A stretch of DNA of 64,000 nt from a virus: positions 19,236 through 83,235 of IMG/VR virus record IMGVR_UViG_3300042890_006148. One strand, given 5' to 3'. A program made the position numbers and the translations under genes. The number at the start of each line of letters is the position of its first letter. The first letter of the stretch is position 1. Under the pieces are notes generated by a model, which saw only the letters and a program-made list of their open reading frames with translations, was not told the origin of the DNA and did no database searches. This document shows positions 45,415 to 54,191 of this stretch, piece after piece.

Positions 45415-45896
45415 CTCACTAGCATTGTAGACAATATATCTGGAAAATGCAAGTCTATAAATTCAGCTCTGGATCTAACAATAGAATGAGGAATATCGAA
45501 CACATTAGGAATCTCAATTTTATACAATTCCGCTTTGATTAACTTTACAGGATTATTAGTCATTGGACAACATTTGTTTGTCTTACCATTATGTAATTTA
45601 TTGCAGCTCATACAAAGAAATTCTGTAGATTTAAAATATGGAATGAAAAAATCAACTGTAATGTCAAGTTCTATTTTTCTAAATTTTAAATATGTTTGAT
45701 TATTGAAGTCTTTATAGTTATCACATATTTTTCTAAATGTCGTTCCCTTGTTGTCTACAAATAATGTACTGGGTATTTTTATCTCATAATCATTCGTAAA
45801 AACAAATTTTGTTTCTGATAAAATGCCAGGACTAGCCAAACAGCATAGGAGCTCATTGTTAATTTGTGAAAATCTATATTGTGCTGGCTTCTTCAT
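45411..45896 (-). CDS. unassigned protein with a Cys cluster
   Basis: The 161-residue protein has FLCMSCNKLHNGKTNKCCPM at about residues 93-112, which could bind one zinc. The remainder is predicted beta-rich with no recognised family. It leads the Rad50/Mre11 operon and overlaps the Rad50 N-half by four bases. Its start lies eleven bases from a divergent plus-strand gene, so any promoter must sit inside the neighbour. Confidence 0.55.
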   Translation of the reverse strand: MKKPAQYRFSQINNELLCCLASPGILSETKFVFTNDYEIKIPSTLFVDNKGTTFRKICDNYKDFNNQTYLKFRKIELDITVDFFIPYFKSTEFLCMSCNKLHNGKTNKCCPMTNNPVKLIKAELYKIEIPNVFDIPHSIVRSRAEFIDLHFPDILSTMLVR

Positions 45897-45907
45897 TGGA
45901 GGGGAAT

Positions 45908-46105
45908 GTGAAAATAAGTATTGATCGGGATATGCTACTTACTGAATTATACGATTTACGAGCAATATTGACTGAAGCAGCTTTAGAATCAGACGAAGCA
46001 AGAAAAGGCAAATTGAAACTTGATGAAATTCTCACTATGATTATGAACTCGCCACAATCAGATAATAATTCATCATATCCAAAGCCGAAATTAAGGAGAG
46101 GATAA
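45908..46105 (+). CDS. unassigned small protein
   Basis: The 65-residue protein starts at GTG 45908, chosen because GGAGGGGAAT stands directly before it. It opens MKISIDRDMLLTELYDL, is helical and has a basic C-terminus (PKPKLRRG). It overlaps the next gene by one base. It diverges from the Rad50 operon. No family recognised. Confidence 0.55.
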   Translation: MKISIDRDMLLTELYDLRAILTEAALESDEARKGKLKLDEILTMIMNSPQSDNNSSYPKPKLRRG

Positions 46106-46335
46106 TGACTCAAGTAAGATTAGAAGAAATATTGTCTAAAGAAAGTGTTTCTAATGAAGAATTAGGTGAAATTCTCGGAGATTTGTTTCTTTCATTCAGC
46201 AAACATTTTAAAGATATCAAAAATCAAATGAACAATCTTAGTGAAGAGATTGGTGATTTAAAAAAAGAAATCCAAGTATTAGAAGATAAATCTAAACTTG
46301 GATTTGGAATTATTTTAGAGGATGAGGAAGATTAG
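46105..46335 (+). CDS. unassigned small coiled-coil protein
   Basis: The 76 residues are helical with a coiled coil at about 35-62 (QMNNLSEEIGDLKKEIQVLE) and an acidic end. AAGGAGAG precedes the ATG. It is coupled to the previous gene (TAATG). Its stop lies in the loop of a perfect hairpin shared with the convergent gene at 46332. Confidence 0.6.
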   Translation: MTQVRLEEILSKESVSNEELGEILGDLFLSFSKHFKDIKNQMNNLSEEIGDLKKEIQVLEDKSKLGFGIILEDEED

Positions 46336-46346
46336 TCTTCCTCATC
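46321..46346. repeat. perfect hairpin across convergent stop codons
   Basis: GATGAGGAAGA (46321-46331) and its exact complement (46336-46346) surround the loop TTAG, which carries both stop codons. Neither strand has a T run, so a Rho-independent terminator is uncertain. Confidence 0.7.
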
Positions 46347-46802
46347 GTTCATTTGCACTCTGACTAAAAATGGTTGATCTGTTTCGTAGCTAGCCCAAGT
46401 GGAAGAATTAACTTGGTAAACATCTGTGCTTCCGGTATACGGGCAGACAATATTTGGTTGGTCTTCCTTGGTATTCATTACAACATCAACTACAGCCATA
46501 CGATCACGATTTTTCTTTGATGCAGATTCATTGGTTGTTGTATCAAAACCAGCATCAATAATTCCTAATGACCTCTCACCTTCTTCAGTCAGATCATCAT
46601 CATCCATATCATCAAGAAGATCAATGTCATCTACTGGAACTTCAATTTCGATTGTTTCTCCATCTCTGACAACATACATCTTCTCAAACTTCATATTATG
46701 GGAATCACTATCCACTCCCATAAGTTCATCCATAGCAGCTCTTGTTTGTGCTTCAGCTGTCATTTCATCAACAATTACGCCAGCAACTTTTCGTTCTTCC
46801 AT
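46332..46802 (-). CDS. unassigned acidic protein
   Basis: The 156 residues are very acidic in the middle (PVDDIDLLDDMDDDDLTEEG). A C-terminal part has IVCPYTGSTDVYQVNSSTW and ends NDEED. No family recognised. AGGAAACAAG precedes the ATG. It is transcribed away from the signal-peptide gene's end and converges with the small coiled-coil gene. Confidence 0.55.
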   Translation of the reverse strand: MEERKVAGVIVDEMTAEAQTRAAMDELMGVDSDSHNMKFEKMYVVRDGETIEIEVPVDDIDLLDDMDDDDLTEEGERSLGIIDAGFDTTTNESASKKNRDRMAVVDVVMNTKEDQPNIVCPYTGSTDVYQVNSSTWASYETDQPFLVRVQMNDEED

Positions 46803-46810
46803 CTTGTTTC

Positions 46811-47656
46811 CTATGCTATATTTTTGTCAGTAAAATCATAAAGATTGAAATTTATCTTTATTGGGTAATTCAATCCACCAATAGGAATGAATGTAAATAC
46901 TTCAGGTACATTCTTTTCTACCTTAAGATGAAATACATCTGATTCTTTTTTGACAGATACAAATTCAGTCATTGTAATTTTACCCTTATGTGAAAATACA
47001 AGCAATCCGTCACCACCACGAGGAGAGAAAGACATCTTCATAATTCCTGATTTGTGAGGAATTACAGTGAGCTTTATATCAGAACCATACTGACCTAAAA
47101 CTGTGCCTTCAATCTTTTCTCCAATAACAACTGATGATGGAATTTTCATATAAACATCAAGAGATTTTTCTAGTTTATAATCTAACTGCAAAACATCAAG
47201 GTAATTTATTGGGTTGTTCTCTACACCTAATCTACATATGACCCGGTCATTTTGTTGAAATTCGCCCTCAATGATGCCAGATATAGTTTCTTCTGGATCT
47301 AATTTGCAGTAGACATTAAGAGGAGCAGTATTTTGTTTGGCTGTAAAGAAATTTTTAATCGAATATGCTCCCGCTCTGTCAGGCAAATAGTGAGCATTAA
47401 AAGATTTTTTCAATGACTTCACTTTAAGATCAGAATTCATATAAAACTTTTGTGGCTTATCTGTTCCATTCTTATAATGAACAAAATATCTCACTCTTGT
47501 ATTTTGTGTATATTTTTTATCGTGCAGTACTCCTGACTTATTAATTGTTTCTGGGTTGTTCAAGTATAACAAATAAGATGTTTGTTGAGAATTTAAAATA
47601 AATAAAGCCGCAATCAAACATTTGATCACAGCAAATAACTTAAGAGAGAACGCCAT
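46811..47656 (-). CDS. predicted exported protein with signal peptide
   Basis: The 281 residues begin MAFSLKLFAVIKCLIAALFI, a basic-hydrophobic segment typical of a secretion signal or membrane anchor. The mature part is beta-rich (LYLNNPETINKSGVLHDKKY, IIEGEFQQNDRVICRLG). The style recalls bacterial secreted proteins with a 'NPE.....G.L' opening, but I cannot name the family. The ATG at 47656 is chosen over an upstream TTG because GGAGGG lies eight bases before it. A phage-encoded exported protein may act at the host envelope. Confidence 0.6.
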   Translation of the reverse strand: MAFSLKLFAVIKCLIAALFILNSQQTSYLLYLNNPETINKSGVLHDKKYTQNTRVRYFVHYKNGTDKPQKFYMNSDLKVKSLKKSFNAHYLPDRAGAYSIKNFFTAKQNTAPLNVYCKLDPEETISGIIEGEFQQNDRVICRLGVENNPINYLDVLQLDYKLEKSLDVYMKIPSSVVIGEKIEGTVLGQYGSDIKLTVIPHKSGIMKMSFSPRGGDGLLVFSHKGKITMTEFVSVKKESDVFHLKVEKNVPEVFTFIPIGGLNYPIKINFNLYDFTDKNIA

Positions 47657-47766
47657 TGTTAAACCCTCCAAGGACTAACGTTAAACTAGCTTTAATATTC
47701 TAGATATAAAGGGCTGAAAACTCCTAAAAAAGAAAAGTAATCATATCTCTAATTTGGATTTTATTT

Positions 47767-50301
47767 ATGTTCAATTTAAACAAACACGTATTAGCTGCAG
47801 ATTTATCCACTAAAGTATCTCCTGAAGACATTCCAGGAAGAACAGTTGAAGAAAAAGCTGCCTATATTTCTGAATACCTTGATAGAGAAATTGGTGAAAA
47901 ATTAGCAGCTGGAGAAATTGGCATTGAGGCTGCATACAAATTATTAGCAGAAACAAAAGTATCAGGTGTACCACAACAATTTGAGTTCCTTGAAAAATAC
48001 AGAAGTAACATCACTACTTTAATTCAATCAGCTTGTACTATCAAAGAACAATTAGAGCAAACAGGTTTAGATCAAAATCAAGTTTCAGAGATTATCATCA
48101 AGAAATTATTAGAGCGTGTCAATCAAGTATTTATTCCAGAATTGATTGAGTTAAGTAGAACATCAAAAAGAAATACTCCTGAAGCCACTGAAATTTTAGG
48201 AAGACTACCAGATTATCAAGATCCAGATCAAATCGCTTCTATAAAAACCTGGATTTCAAAAGAAGTTCAAAAAGAAATCAATGAAATTATTGATGAATTT
48301 AAAGAAATCAAGAGTCGTGCCTTACAGATACCTAATTTTGATGAAAATGATTTATTAGTGATGGTTACTAACACACCTGTTGAAGCACTTAAGATTTTAT
48401 TCCCAGACAGAAGAAAGACATCTAAAAGCCCACTGCCATCAAAGTTTACTGATCCAACAGTTATTCAAAACGTAGAAGCAATAAACGAAGAAGTGCAGAA
48501 GCTAGTTAAAAAAACCAATGTCAAAGGTGAAAGTGGTTGGACAAAAATTCTTGCATTATCTGGAAAAATGAATGAAGAAGAAATTGCTAGATGGAAGAAA
48601 TTGATAGACCATCCAGTGAATTTTAACTTATATGAAATGATTAAGAACGCTGGATTAATAGAAGAGATAAAAGTTGAAAAACCAGAAGTCATAAAACAAA
48701 CTGGTTTTAGAAGTACAGAATTGAGAAATACATATTATAGAATTTTCAGACCAGAATTTGATCCAAGTACAGGTTTACCCTTTTTATCACCATCAGAAAT
48801 GAAATACCTTGAAGAAAATTTTCCTGGGCAAGATGTCAGAAATATTCCATTTGAAGTAGACAAAAGAGTTAACTTCATTAAACGCTCTCAAATGACATTA
48901 AGAGACAACTACGCAAAAGATAGACTTTACGAATTTATTCAAGAAGGTTATGATGGTCCGGGATTAGCAAAAATAGTCCATTCTGATTCTTTACCATTAG
49001 ACCCAGCAGGTTTAGCTATTAGATTTTATTTTGTAAGTATTTGTAAGGGTAATCTTACTCAATTTAGGAGTGATTTGAGAGATATAGGTTTGACAGAGTT
49101 GAGTGATTCTTTAGAATCTTCTAATCATTTTCCTGATCCAAATTATGATGCTTTAGGACTTACAACTAGGTCCAAACAAGAAGCAAAAATTATTCAAATT
49201 TTAAGAGAGCAATTTGGTATTGATGCTATTCCTTACCAAGTTTTAGTTCCTATTCCTACTGACTGTCCAACTAATGCCAATAATTTTGATATAGATTTTA
49301 TGATATATGTAGATGTTTTAGAATATATCGATCCAATTAATTTTCAGCCAGTTATAAAGTCAAAAGTAATGTTTGTTGGAGAATATTTTGGCTATGATAG
49401 TGATGATATTAAAACAATTATAGACCAGGGTAAACCTTGGTTAGATCCTGATGGCAATGTGTTTACTCCTCCACCAAAAATTAGTACTCAAACTGGTGAA
49501 GTGATGAAAGAATATGAGCCTCTTGTACCTGGTGTCAAAACAAGAATAGGAAACATATATAAACTTAAAACATTATGGAAAAAAAGAACTTACTCTACAC
49601 TTGCTCATATTGTGGGTACTGAAGCTTTGAGTTTTGAAAAAGAAGACTTAAAAATTCCATTCAATTCAATTGCCCAGAAATTAGACGAAAAAAATATTAT
49701 CTATTCTTATCCAGGCTGTAGCAATACAAACAATTTTTGTAAAGCTAAAAAGATGATTGAAAATAGTGTAGATTTTGAATTGCAAGCAAATCTTGATAAC
49801 CCAGAATTTCGCAAGATGATTGTAAATGATGATAAAAGAAAATGTATTCGTGCAATTGATTCTGCAATTTTACATTACAAATTACAAAATGCAGTAAAGC
49901 AAGCAAAAAAAGAATTTGTTGGCAAAGCTGGGTTTGACAGAAAAACCATAAAAGAACACCATGACTATGTTGAAAGCATCAAAAACAATATAGACAATGC
50001 TTCAAGAATAATTTTAAGTCCTAACTCATCAACAGAACAAAAGATTTCTGCTCAAAAAATGATAGAAGCTAATCAAAGAGATTTGGCTACATTAGAAAAT
50101 TCTCCATTGAAACTTTTCAAATCAAGAGTTGATGAAATTTTATCTGAAAAAGAACATTTCGAAAAAATACAACAATTTGAAAGACTCAAAAATGCTATAG
50201 AAAGCGGAAATATGCCTGCTGATTTGAAAGAGTTGAGAAAATTATTGATGGGAATTGACGAGGGTATTTTTGGATTTGTTCCAGATCCAGAAAAATTATA
50301 A
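47767..50301 (+). CDS. large unassigned protein, probable virion component
   Basis: The 844-residue protein opens MFNLNKHVLAADLSTKV, possibly a divergent tag. Residues about 85-290 are helical. A part near 490-560 has NFDIDFMIYVDVLEY and VMFVGEYFGY, which recall the core strands of PD-(D/E)XK nucleases, but the catalytic Lys is not clear. The C-terminal 170 residues are helical and Lys/Glu-rich. It begins a plus-strand run followed after one base by a paralog pair. No Shine-Dalgarno is evident. The strand and neighbours favour a late gene. Confidence 0.55.
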   Translation: MFNLNKHVLAADLSTKVSPEDIPGRTVEEKAAYISEYLDREIGEKLAAGEIGIEAAYKLLAETKVSGVPQQFEFLEKYRSNITTLIQSACTIKEQLEQTGLDQNQVSEIIIKKLLERVNQVFIPELIELSRTSKRNTPEATEILGRLPDYQDPDQIASIKTWISKEVQKEINEIIDEFKEIKSRALQIPNFDENDLLVMVTNTPVEALKILFPDRRKTSKSPLPSKFTDPTVIQNVEAINEEVQKLVKKTNVKGESGWTKILALSGKMNEEEIARWKKLIDHPVNFNLYEMIKNAGLIEEIKVEKPEVIKQTGFRSTELRNTYYRIFRPEFDPSTGLPFLSPSEMKYLEENFPGQDVRNIPFEVDKRVNFIKRSQMTLRDNYAKDRLYEFIQEGYDGPGLAKIVHSDSLPLDPAGLAIRFYFVSICKGNLTQFRSDLRDIGLTELSDSLESSNHFPDPNYDALGLTTRSKQEAKIIQILREQFGIDAIPYQVLVPIPTDCPTNANNFDIDFMIYVDVLEYIDPINFQPVIKSKVMFVGEYFGYDSDDIKTIIDQGKPWLDPDGNVFTPPPKISTQTGEVMKEYEPLVPGVKTRIGNIYKLKTLWKKRTYSTLAHIVGTEALSFEKEDLKIPFNSIAQKLDEKNIIYSYPGCSNTNNFCKAKKMIENSVDFELQANLDNPEFRKMIVNDDKRKCIRAIDSAILHYKLQNAVKQAKKEFVGKAGFDRKTIKEHHDYVESIKNNIDNASRIILSPNSSTEQKISAQKMIEANQRDLATLENSPLKLFKSRVDEILSEKEHFEKIQQFERLKNAIESGNMPADLKELRKLLMGIDEGIFGFVPDPEKL

Positions 50302-50302
50302 T

Positions 50303-51169
50303 ATGGCAATTTACACATCTAATCACATAGGTAAATGGCACTGGCTAAAATATGACAATAATATAGTTTTAGTTGAAGAATTTACATCTAATTCTGCTAG
50401 AGCCGTTCAAGCTAAAAGTTTGATTCAAGGTGATGCTGGTGTTAATGTGATGTCTTACAATGGAGTAACTCAAACGTGTACTTTGTCTTCAGATGTTTTA
50501 TTACAAATTCCACAAGCAAGATTTAGCCTTAATAGTAGCGTCCCAACTGTCGTGACTCCGCCATTTAATCCTGGTTATCGTGATATTTTTGATTTATTAA
50601 TTTCTGATTTTGGAATTGTAAAATCAAACTTATTTAACCAAACATTTATACAACCAAGAAATTTGCTAACATCTGCATCTATACAAATTGGCAACTCGAT
50701 ACGATGTACATTAAATTACAATTGTTATTTTGATCAATTATTTCAGCAAATTGAGTTTGCAGAATATTTTCCACAAAATTTTGATTTTTTAGCTAGAACA
50801 GCCAAAAACTATGATTGTAGATTTTATGCAACTGAAGGAAACGATCAAATGTTGAAAGTTTTATCTGGTAGCATAAATATAAATGTAACATATGCCAAGG
50901 TGTTTCTTTTAAATTTAGAGTCTGATTATCCATTATATTCTCCTCAAGCTTATGAAGTATCAGGAACTATCACTGTACCAACAAAAAACTGGTATGAAAT
51001 GAGAGATTTATTTGATTCTAAAATTGTTTCTAATATCAACATATCTTTATTAGTTGGCAATAGATACTTAAGATTGGGACAAACAGTAATAGAAGATAGT
51101 TTAAATCTTACAATGAACGACAACTTAATGACTGCAGAAATTTCATTCAAAGGATATGCAAGAATATAA
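50303..51169 (+). CDS. probable virion protein, first of a tandem paralog pair
   Basis: The 288-residue, beta-rich protein shares ordered motifs with the next gene: KSLIQGD (there KSFIQGD), YRDIFDLLI (there YDIFDLIL) and a closing MTAEISFKGYAR (there ITARISFNTFVR). It has no signal peptide or enzyme motif. Structural tail or baseplate proteins often look like this, but no family is recognised. I chose the ATG at 50303, one base after the upstream stop. Confidence 0.6.
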   Translation: MAIYTSNHIGKWHWLKYDNNIVLVEEFTSNSARAVQAKSLIQGDAGVNVMSYNGVTQTCTLSSDVLLQIPQARFSLNSSVPTVVTPPFNPGYRDIFDLLISDFGIVKSNLFNQTFIQPRNLLTSASIQIGNSIRCTLNYNCYFDQLFQQIEFAEYFPQNFDFLARTAKNYDCRFYATEGNDQMLKVLSGSININVTYAKVFLLNLESDYPLYSPQAYEVSGTITVPTKNWYEMRDLFDSKIVSNINISLLVGNRYLRLGQTVIEDSLNLTMNDNLMTAEISFKGYARI

Positions 51170-52107
51170 TGCCAATTTTATCTGCAGAATTATTATCCAG
51201 CTTCTATGCTATATCACTAAATGGTAAAACATATATACTTGATTCTTGGAATGAAAATTTACAACAAGATGTAAACAGCAAATCTTTCATTCAAGGTGAC
51301 ATTGCTAACAGAGTTGTTGAAGTAAGCAACCCAGTACATCAAGCAACTATGTCTGGTCCCATATTACTATTAAAAGACCTTGATTCTGAATTAAAAGTTG
51401 TTGATAATGCTTACATCAATGTCACAGATGCAAATAAGAATCTTCCTCCATATGGCATTTATGATATTTTTGATTTAATTTTAGAAAATTTATCTCTTGT
51501 ATCTAGGCCAGTCAATGAACTAACAGATTTACCTTATTTCATAGACAATGCATCTCTTTCGCTTAATTTTTCGGAAGTTATGTCTACAGTTACTTTAAAT
51601 AGTATATACCCACAAGGTTTTGAAAGAACTCAAACTTTAGGTTTCAGTAAATCTACTGCTGGAAAAAGTTTTCAAGAAGCAAGAATTTTAGGAAGAACAG
51701 TAAAATTTTGGGATTTCAGATTTAGAATTTTTGGTGATTTTTACGCTCTTACTCAAGCCAATATCAATATAAGTGTTGTAAGTGATAGAAAAACTTATGT
51801 TGGAAATAATTATTACAATGGAAATACAAATCCAGACTATGTAATTACTGGTTATTCTATTTCTGGAGATGCTGTCATTTCAATACCTCCATTTCAATTT
51901 GAGAATTTCAGATTGTATCAAGCACCAGGCAGTTTCAATGTGTTTCAAAATTCTATAGGAATGGGATTGATTGATTCATATAGAGGGCATAGATTTATTG
52001 ATTTTGGAAATTATCTTATTTTGCCAAGAATTGAATTAGATATGAAATCAAGTCAAATGATAACGGCCAGAATTAGTTTCAATACATTTGTAAGAAGAAC
52101 TTTCTAG
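51169..52107 (+). CDS. probable virion protein, second of a tandem paralog pair
   Basis: The 312 residues align along their length with the previous protein through the shared IQGD, DIFDL and C-terminal ISF motifs. An insertion near 210-230 is rich in Asn, Tyr and Gly (YVGNNYYNGNTNPDYVITGY). Its ATG overlaps the previous stop by one base, so the two are made together and may form a hetero-oligomer. No enzymatic motif is seen. Confidence 0.6.
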   Translation: MPILSAELLSSFYAISLNGKTYILDSWNENLQQDVNSKSFIQGDIANRVVEVSNPVHQATMSGPILLLKDLDSELKVVDNAYINVTDANKNLPPYGIYDIFDLILENLSLVSRPVNELTDLPYFIDNASLSLNFSEVMSTVTLNSIYPQGFERTQTLGFSKSTAGKSFQEARILGRTVKFWDFRFRIFGDFYALTQANINISVVSDRKTYVGNNYYNGNTNPDYVITGYSISGDAVISIPPFQFENFRLYQAPGSFNVFQNSIGMGLIDSYRGHRFIDFGNYLILPRIELDMKSSQMITARISFNTFVRRTF

Positions 52108-52126
52108 CAACCTGTACAAATTTGGT

Positions 52127-52669
52127 ATGCAAGATTTTTTAAAATTTCATCTAGTTTGTGAAGACGAAAAAAATTATGAAGACCTACCAGATAATACATT
52201 AATTTTATCATTTACAATTCCAGGTAGACCATCGACAAAGAAAACTTCCCAAAGAGTAGTTAGAAGGGGTAAATTCACCAAAATTTTACCTTCTGCTCTT
52301 TACGAGAGATATGAATTACACTGTAAAGAATATTGTGAATATTTCTGGCAAAGATTTAAATTAAGTCCAATCGATTTTGGAATAGGTATCAAACTCAAAG
52401 TTTATCTAGACTCTTGGATTGTGGGTGATGAATGTGGATATCAGCAAGCTAACGGAGATATTATTCAAAAACACGGAATCATTGCTAACGATATGTGGAT
52501 TCATTGGTTAGATAGAGATTCACATATGATTCACTATGATAAGGAAAATCCAAGAATTGAAGTAGAAATTTTCCGCTACAGACACCCAAAAGAACAATTC
52601 AGAAATGAACAATTAGCAAAGGAAGCAATAAAGGAAGCAAAGAAGAAGAATAAAACAATCAAGGAATAG
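52127..52669 (+). CDS. RusA-like Holliday-junction resolvase
   Basis: The core has the RusA opening strand LILSFTIPGRPSTKKTSQRV and a middle strand GIKLKVYLDSW. The catalytic region reads NGDIIQKHGIIANDMWIHWL, and PRIEVEIFRYR is the last strand. The usual PDxDN motif is altered, so the active acidic residues are less certain (candidates in DECGYQQANGD and ANDMW). It is 180 residues with a Lys-rich tail of about 25. It would resolve branched DNA before packaging. It sits among probable late genes, like T4 endonuclease VII. Confidence 0.6.
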   Translation: MQDFLKFHLVCEDEKNYEDLPDNTLILSFTIPGRPSTKKTSQRVVRRGKFTKILPSALYERYELHCKEYCEYFWQRFKLSPIDFGIGIKLKVYLDSWIVGDECGYQQANGDIIQKHGIIANDMWIHWLDRDSHMIHYDKENPRIEVEIFRYRHPKEQFRNEQLAKEAIKEAKKKNKTIKE

Positions 52670-52672
52670 TGT

Positions 52673-52954
52673 ATGAGTAATATTATAATTGTGGATTTCA
52701 GAGACAATGAAGACTTTGAAAATCATCCTTATATATCATATTTAAAACAAACTTTAAATATGATTTCTTATCTTGAAGAAGCTGCCGAATTGTGGAAATT
52801 GAATGATTTCTTTGTTGAATGTGTTTCAGATTATTTGCAAATTAAAAGAGAAAGAGTTTTTATTACTAGGTTATGGGATATACCTATAGATTTATCTTCT
52901 AGTAGAGTGGGATTGATTACAAGTCAATCATTCTTTCCAATTATAAAGACATAA
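52673..52954 (+). CDS. unassigned small protein
   Basis: The 93 residues are mixed alpha/beta and acidic (IIIVDFRDNEDFENH). No family recognised. AAGGAA precedes the ATG. It starts three bases after the RusA-like gene and ends at a bidirectional terminator. Confidence 0.55.
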   Translation: MSNIIIVDFRDNEDFENHPYISYLKQTLNMISYLEEAAELWKLNDFFVECVSDYLQIKRERVFITRLWDIPIDLSSSRVGLITSQSFFPIIKT

Positions 52955-52982
52955 AAAAAGCAGGCTTTGCAGCCTGCTTTTT
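52953..52982. terminator. bidirectional intrinsic terminator
   Basis: GCAGGCT (52960-52966) pairs with AGCCTGC (52971-52977) around TTGC, with A and T runs on both sides. It separates convergent genes. Confidence 0.9.
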
Positions 52983-52996
52983 ATTGCTTTGAAAGA

Positions 52997-53326
52997 TTAC
53001 GAATTAGCTACGATGTAGTGTGGCTCTGTATCAGTGATTGTAAACTCACCAGAAACACCAAGAGGCTCAACAATTTCCTTCATTCGCTCTTGAAGCGCCG
53101 AGGTGTTCTCGGTGAGTGCTTCATTAATAGCTGTCAATTGTTGCTGTGCTTGCTGAAGTTGTGCTGCATACTGTTGAGCAACGTTCACAAATTCAAGAAC
53201 ATCAGACTTTTGTGCCTTGAGCTCGAGTAATGACTGGCGCATAGAAACTAACTCAAGATACTCATCGTGAGAGATTGCTGGCTGCTCCTCACTAACAACT
53301 GCTGTAACGTCTGTAGACTCGTCCAT
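52997..53326 (-). CDS. unassigned coiled-coil protein, single-gene unit
   Basis: The 109 residues have an acidic start, then a Gln/Ala-rich coiled coil (AQQYAAQLQQAQQQLTAINE) and a compact end (LGVSGEFTITDTEPHYIVAN). No family recognised. The DNA is visibly richer in G and C than its surroundings (about 43% over 53101-53160). It has its own consensus-like promoter and terminator and a Shine-Dalgarno (AAGGA). This layout is typical of a separately acquired, early or constitutively expressed gene. Confidence 0.6.
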   Translation of the reverse strand: MDESTDVTAVVSEEQPAISHDEYLELVSMRQSLLELKAQKSDVLEFVNVAQQYAAQLQQAQQQLTAINEALTENTSALQERMKEIVEPLGVSGEFTITDTEPHYIVANS

Positions 53327-53360
53327 TGATATATATCCTTTTGATCCCTTGATCTGTATT

Positions 53361-53388
53361 ATGATACCTGATTAATTACTTTTGTCAA
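53361..53388 (-). promoter_or_regulatory. strong sigma-70 promoter
   Basis: On the minus strand there is TTGACA (53383-53388, perfect), a 16-base spacer and TATCAT (53361-53366). It drives the 52997 gene and is the best host-type promoter in the window. Confidence 0.7.
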
Positions 53389-53420
53389 CCCTTGATATCT
53401 GAAAATTGACAAGGTATCAT
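53361..53420. promoter_or_regulatory. inverted repeats in a divergent control region, possible operators
   Basis: ATGATACCT (53361-53369) is the exact inverse of AGGTATCAT (53412-53420), and TTGTCAA (53382-53388) of TTGACAA (53406-53412). Each pair includes promoter elements of the divergent genes. Confidence 0.5.
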
Positions 53421-53437
53421 CCATACATCTTTATACA
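53406..53437 (+). promoter_or_regulatory. possible promoter for the 53451 nuclease gene
   Basis: TTGACA (53406-53411) is followed by a TATA-like segment (TTTATACA, 53430-53437) at 18-20 bases. The spacing is less ideal than in the divergent promoter. Confidence 0.4.
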
Positions 53438-53450
53438 ATAAAGGCAAGAA

Positions 53451-54140
53451 ATGAAAACAATTTTTTTAAGCCCATCGGATCTAGCTTTCTTACTAGATGA
53501 TAGTCCTTGGGGATTTTATCAGAAGTACAATCTAGGTATCAAACGTCCACCAGTAATCATTCCTCGTATTTTTACAGTTATTGATGTGTTAACAAAAGTT
53601 TGCTGTGAAAATAAAAATATGAAAGAGTTTGATCCATCTTTTCCTGATGCTGTTATTACTGGAGCAGATCAATGGGTAAAGAGCAAACCTATCATAAACC
53701 CTGATTTTCCTGATGTTGAAGTTATTTTACGTGGAAAAATCGATGGTGTTTTGAAATTTTCTGATGGATCTCATTCTGTAATTGATTTCAAAACTTGTGA
53801 AATTCAAGAGAAAACTTTACAGAAATATGTTCGTCAATTATCTTGCTATAGTTATGCTATGACAAATCCAAATTCTGCATCAGATTATTCTGTAAAGATA
53901 AATGACAAAATTGGTTTATTTGTATATGAACCGAATAAATTTTCTATTTCTGAAGATGGATCTGCTAATCTTGGTGGAAAGTTAAAGTATATTCAATATG
54001 ATCTTGACTTGGATGGATTTGAAGAATTTATCAAAAAAGAAGTGATTTCTCTTATCGCTGGAAAAGAACCACCTCCAACTGATGACGATCCTTGTTGGGT
54101 TTATCTGAAGCAATTTGGATTTGAATACGAGGAAGATTAA
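53451..54140 (+). CDS. PD-(D/E)XK nuclease (RecB/Cas4-like)
   Basis: The 229-residue protein has the nuclease core RGKIDGVLKFSDG, SVIDFKTCE and YVRQLSCYSYAM. These give the Asp, Asp-x-Lys and Gln-x3-Tyr elements of the RecB/Cas4-type fold. The N-terminus opens FLSPSDLAFLLDDSPWGFYQ, like the family's 'S.S.L..F..CP..F'. No iron-sulphur cysteine cluster typical of Cas4 is seen. It is probably a DNA-end-processing nuclease. It has its own promoter region and terminator. Confidence 0.8.
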   Translation: MKTIFLSPSDLAFLLDDSPWGFYQKYNLGIKRPPVIIPRIFTVIDVLTKVCCENKNMKEFDPSFPDAVITGADQWVKSKPIINPDFPDVEVILRGKIDGVLKFSDGSHSVIDFKTCEIQEKTLQKYVRQLSCYSYAMTNPNSASDYSVKINDKIGLFVYEPNKFSISEDGSANLGGKLKYIQYDLDLDGFEEFIKKEVISLIAGKEPPPTDDDPCWVYLKQFGFEYEED

Positions 54141-54149
54141 AAACTGTAT

Positions 54150-54188
54150 CAGAATACTAAATAAGAAATTTAGTGTTCTGATTTTTTA
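54150..54188 (+). terminator. intrinsic terminator
   Basis: TCAGAATACTAAAT (54150-54163) pairs with ATTTAGTGTTCTGA (54168-54181) with one G-T pair, followed by six T. It ends the nuclease transcript just before the 54192 gene. Confidence 0.8.
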
Positions 54189-54191
54189 ACT

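Noticed and set aside
53451-54140. Interpreting the RecB-like nuclease as Cas4 of a phage CRISPR system.
   Set aside because: The cysteine cluster of Cas4 is absent, and there are no repeats, cas1 or cas2 nearby.
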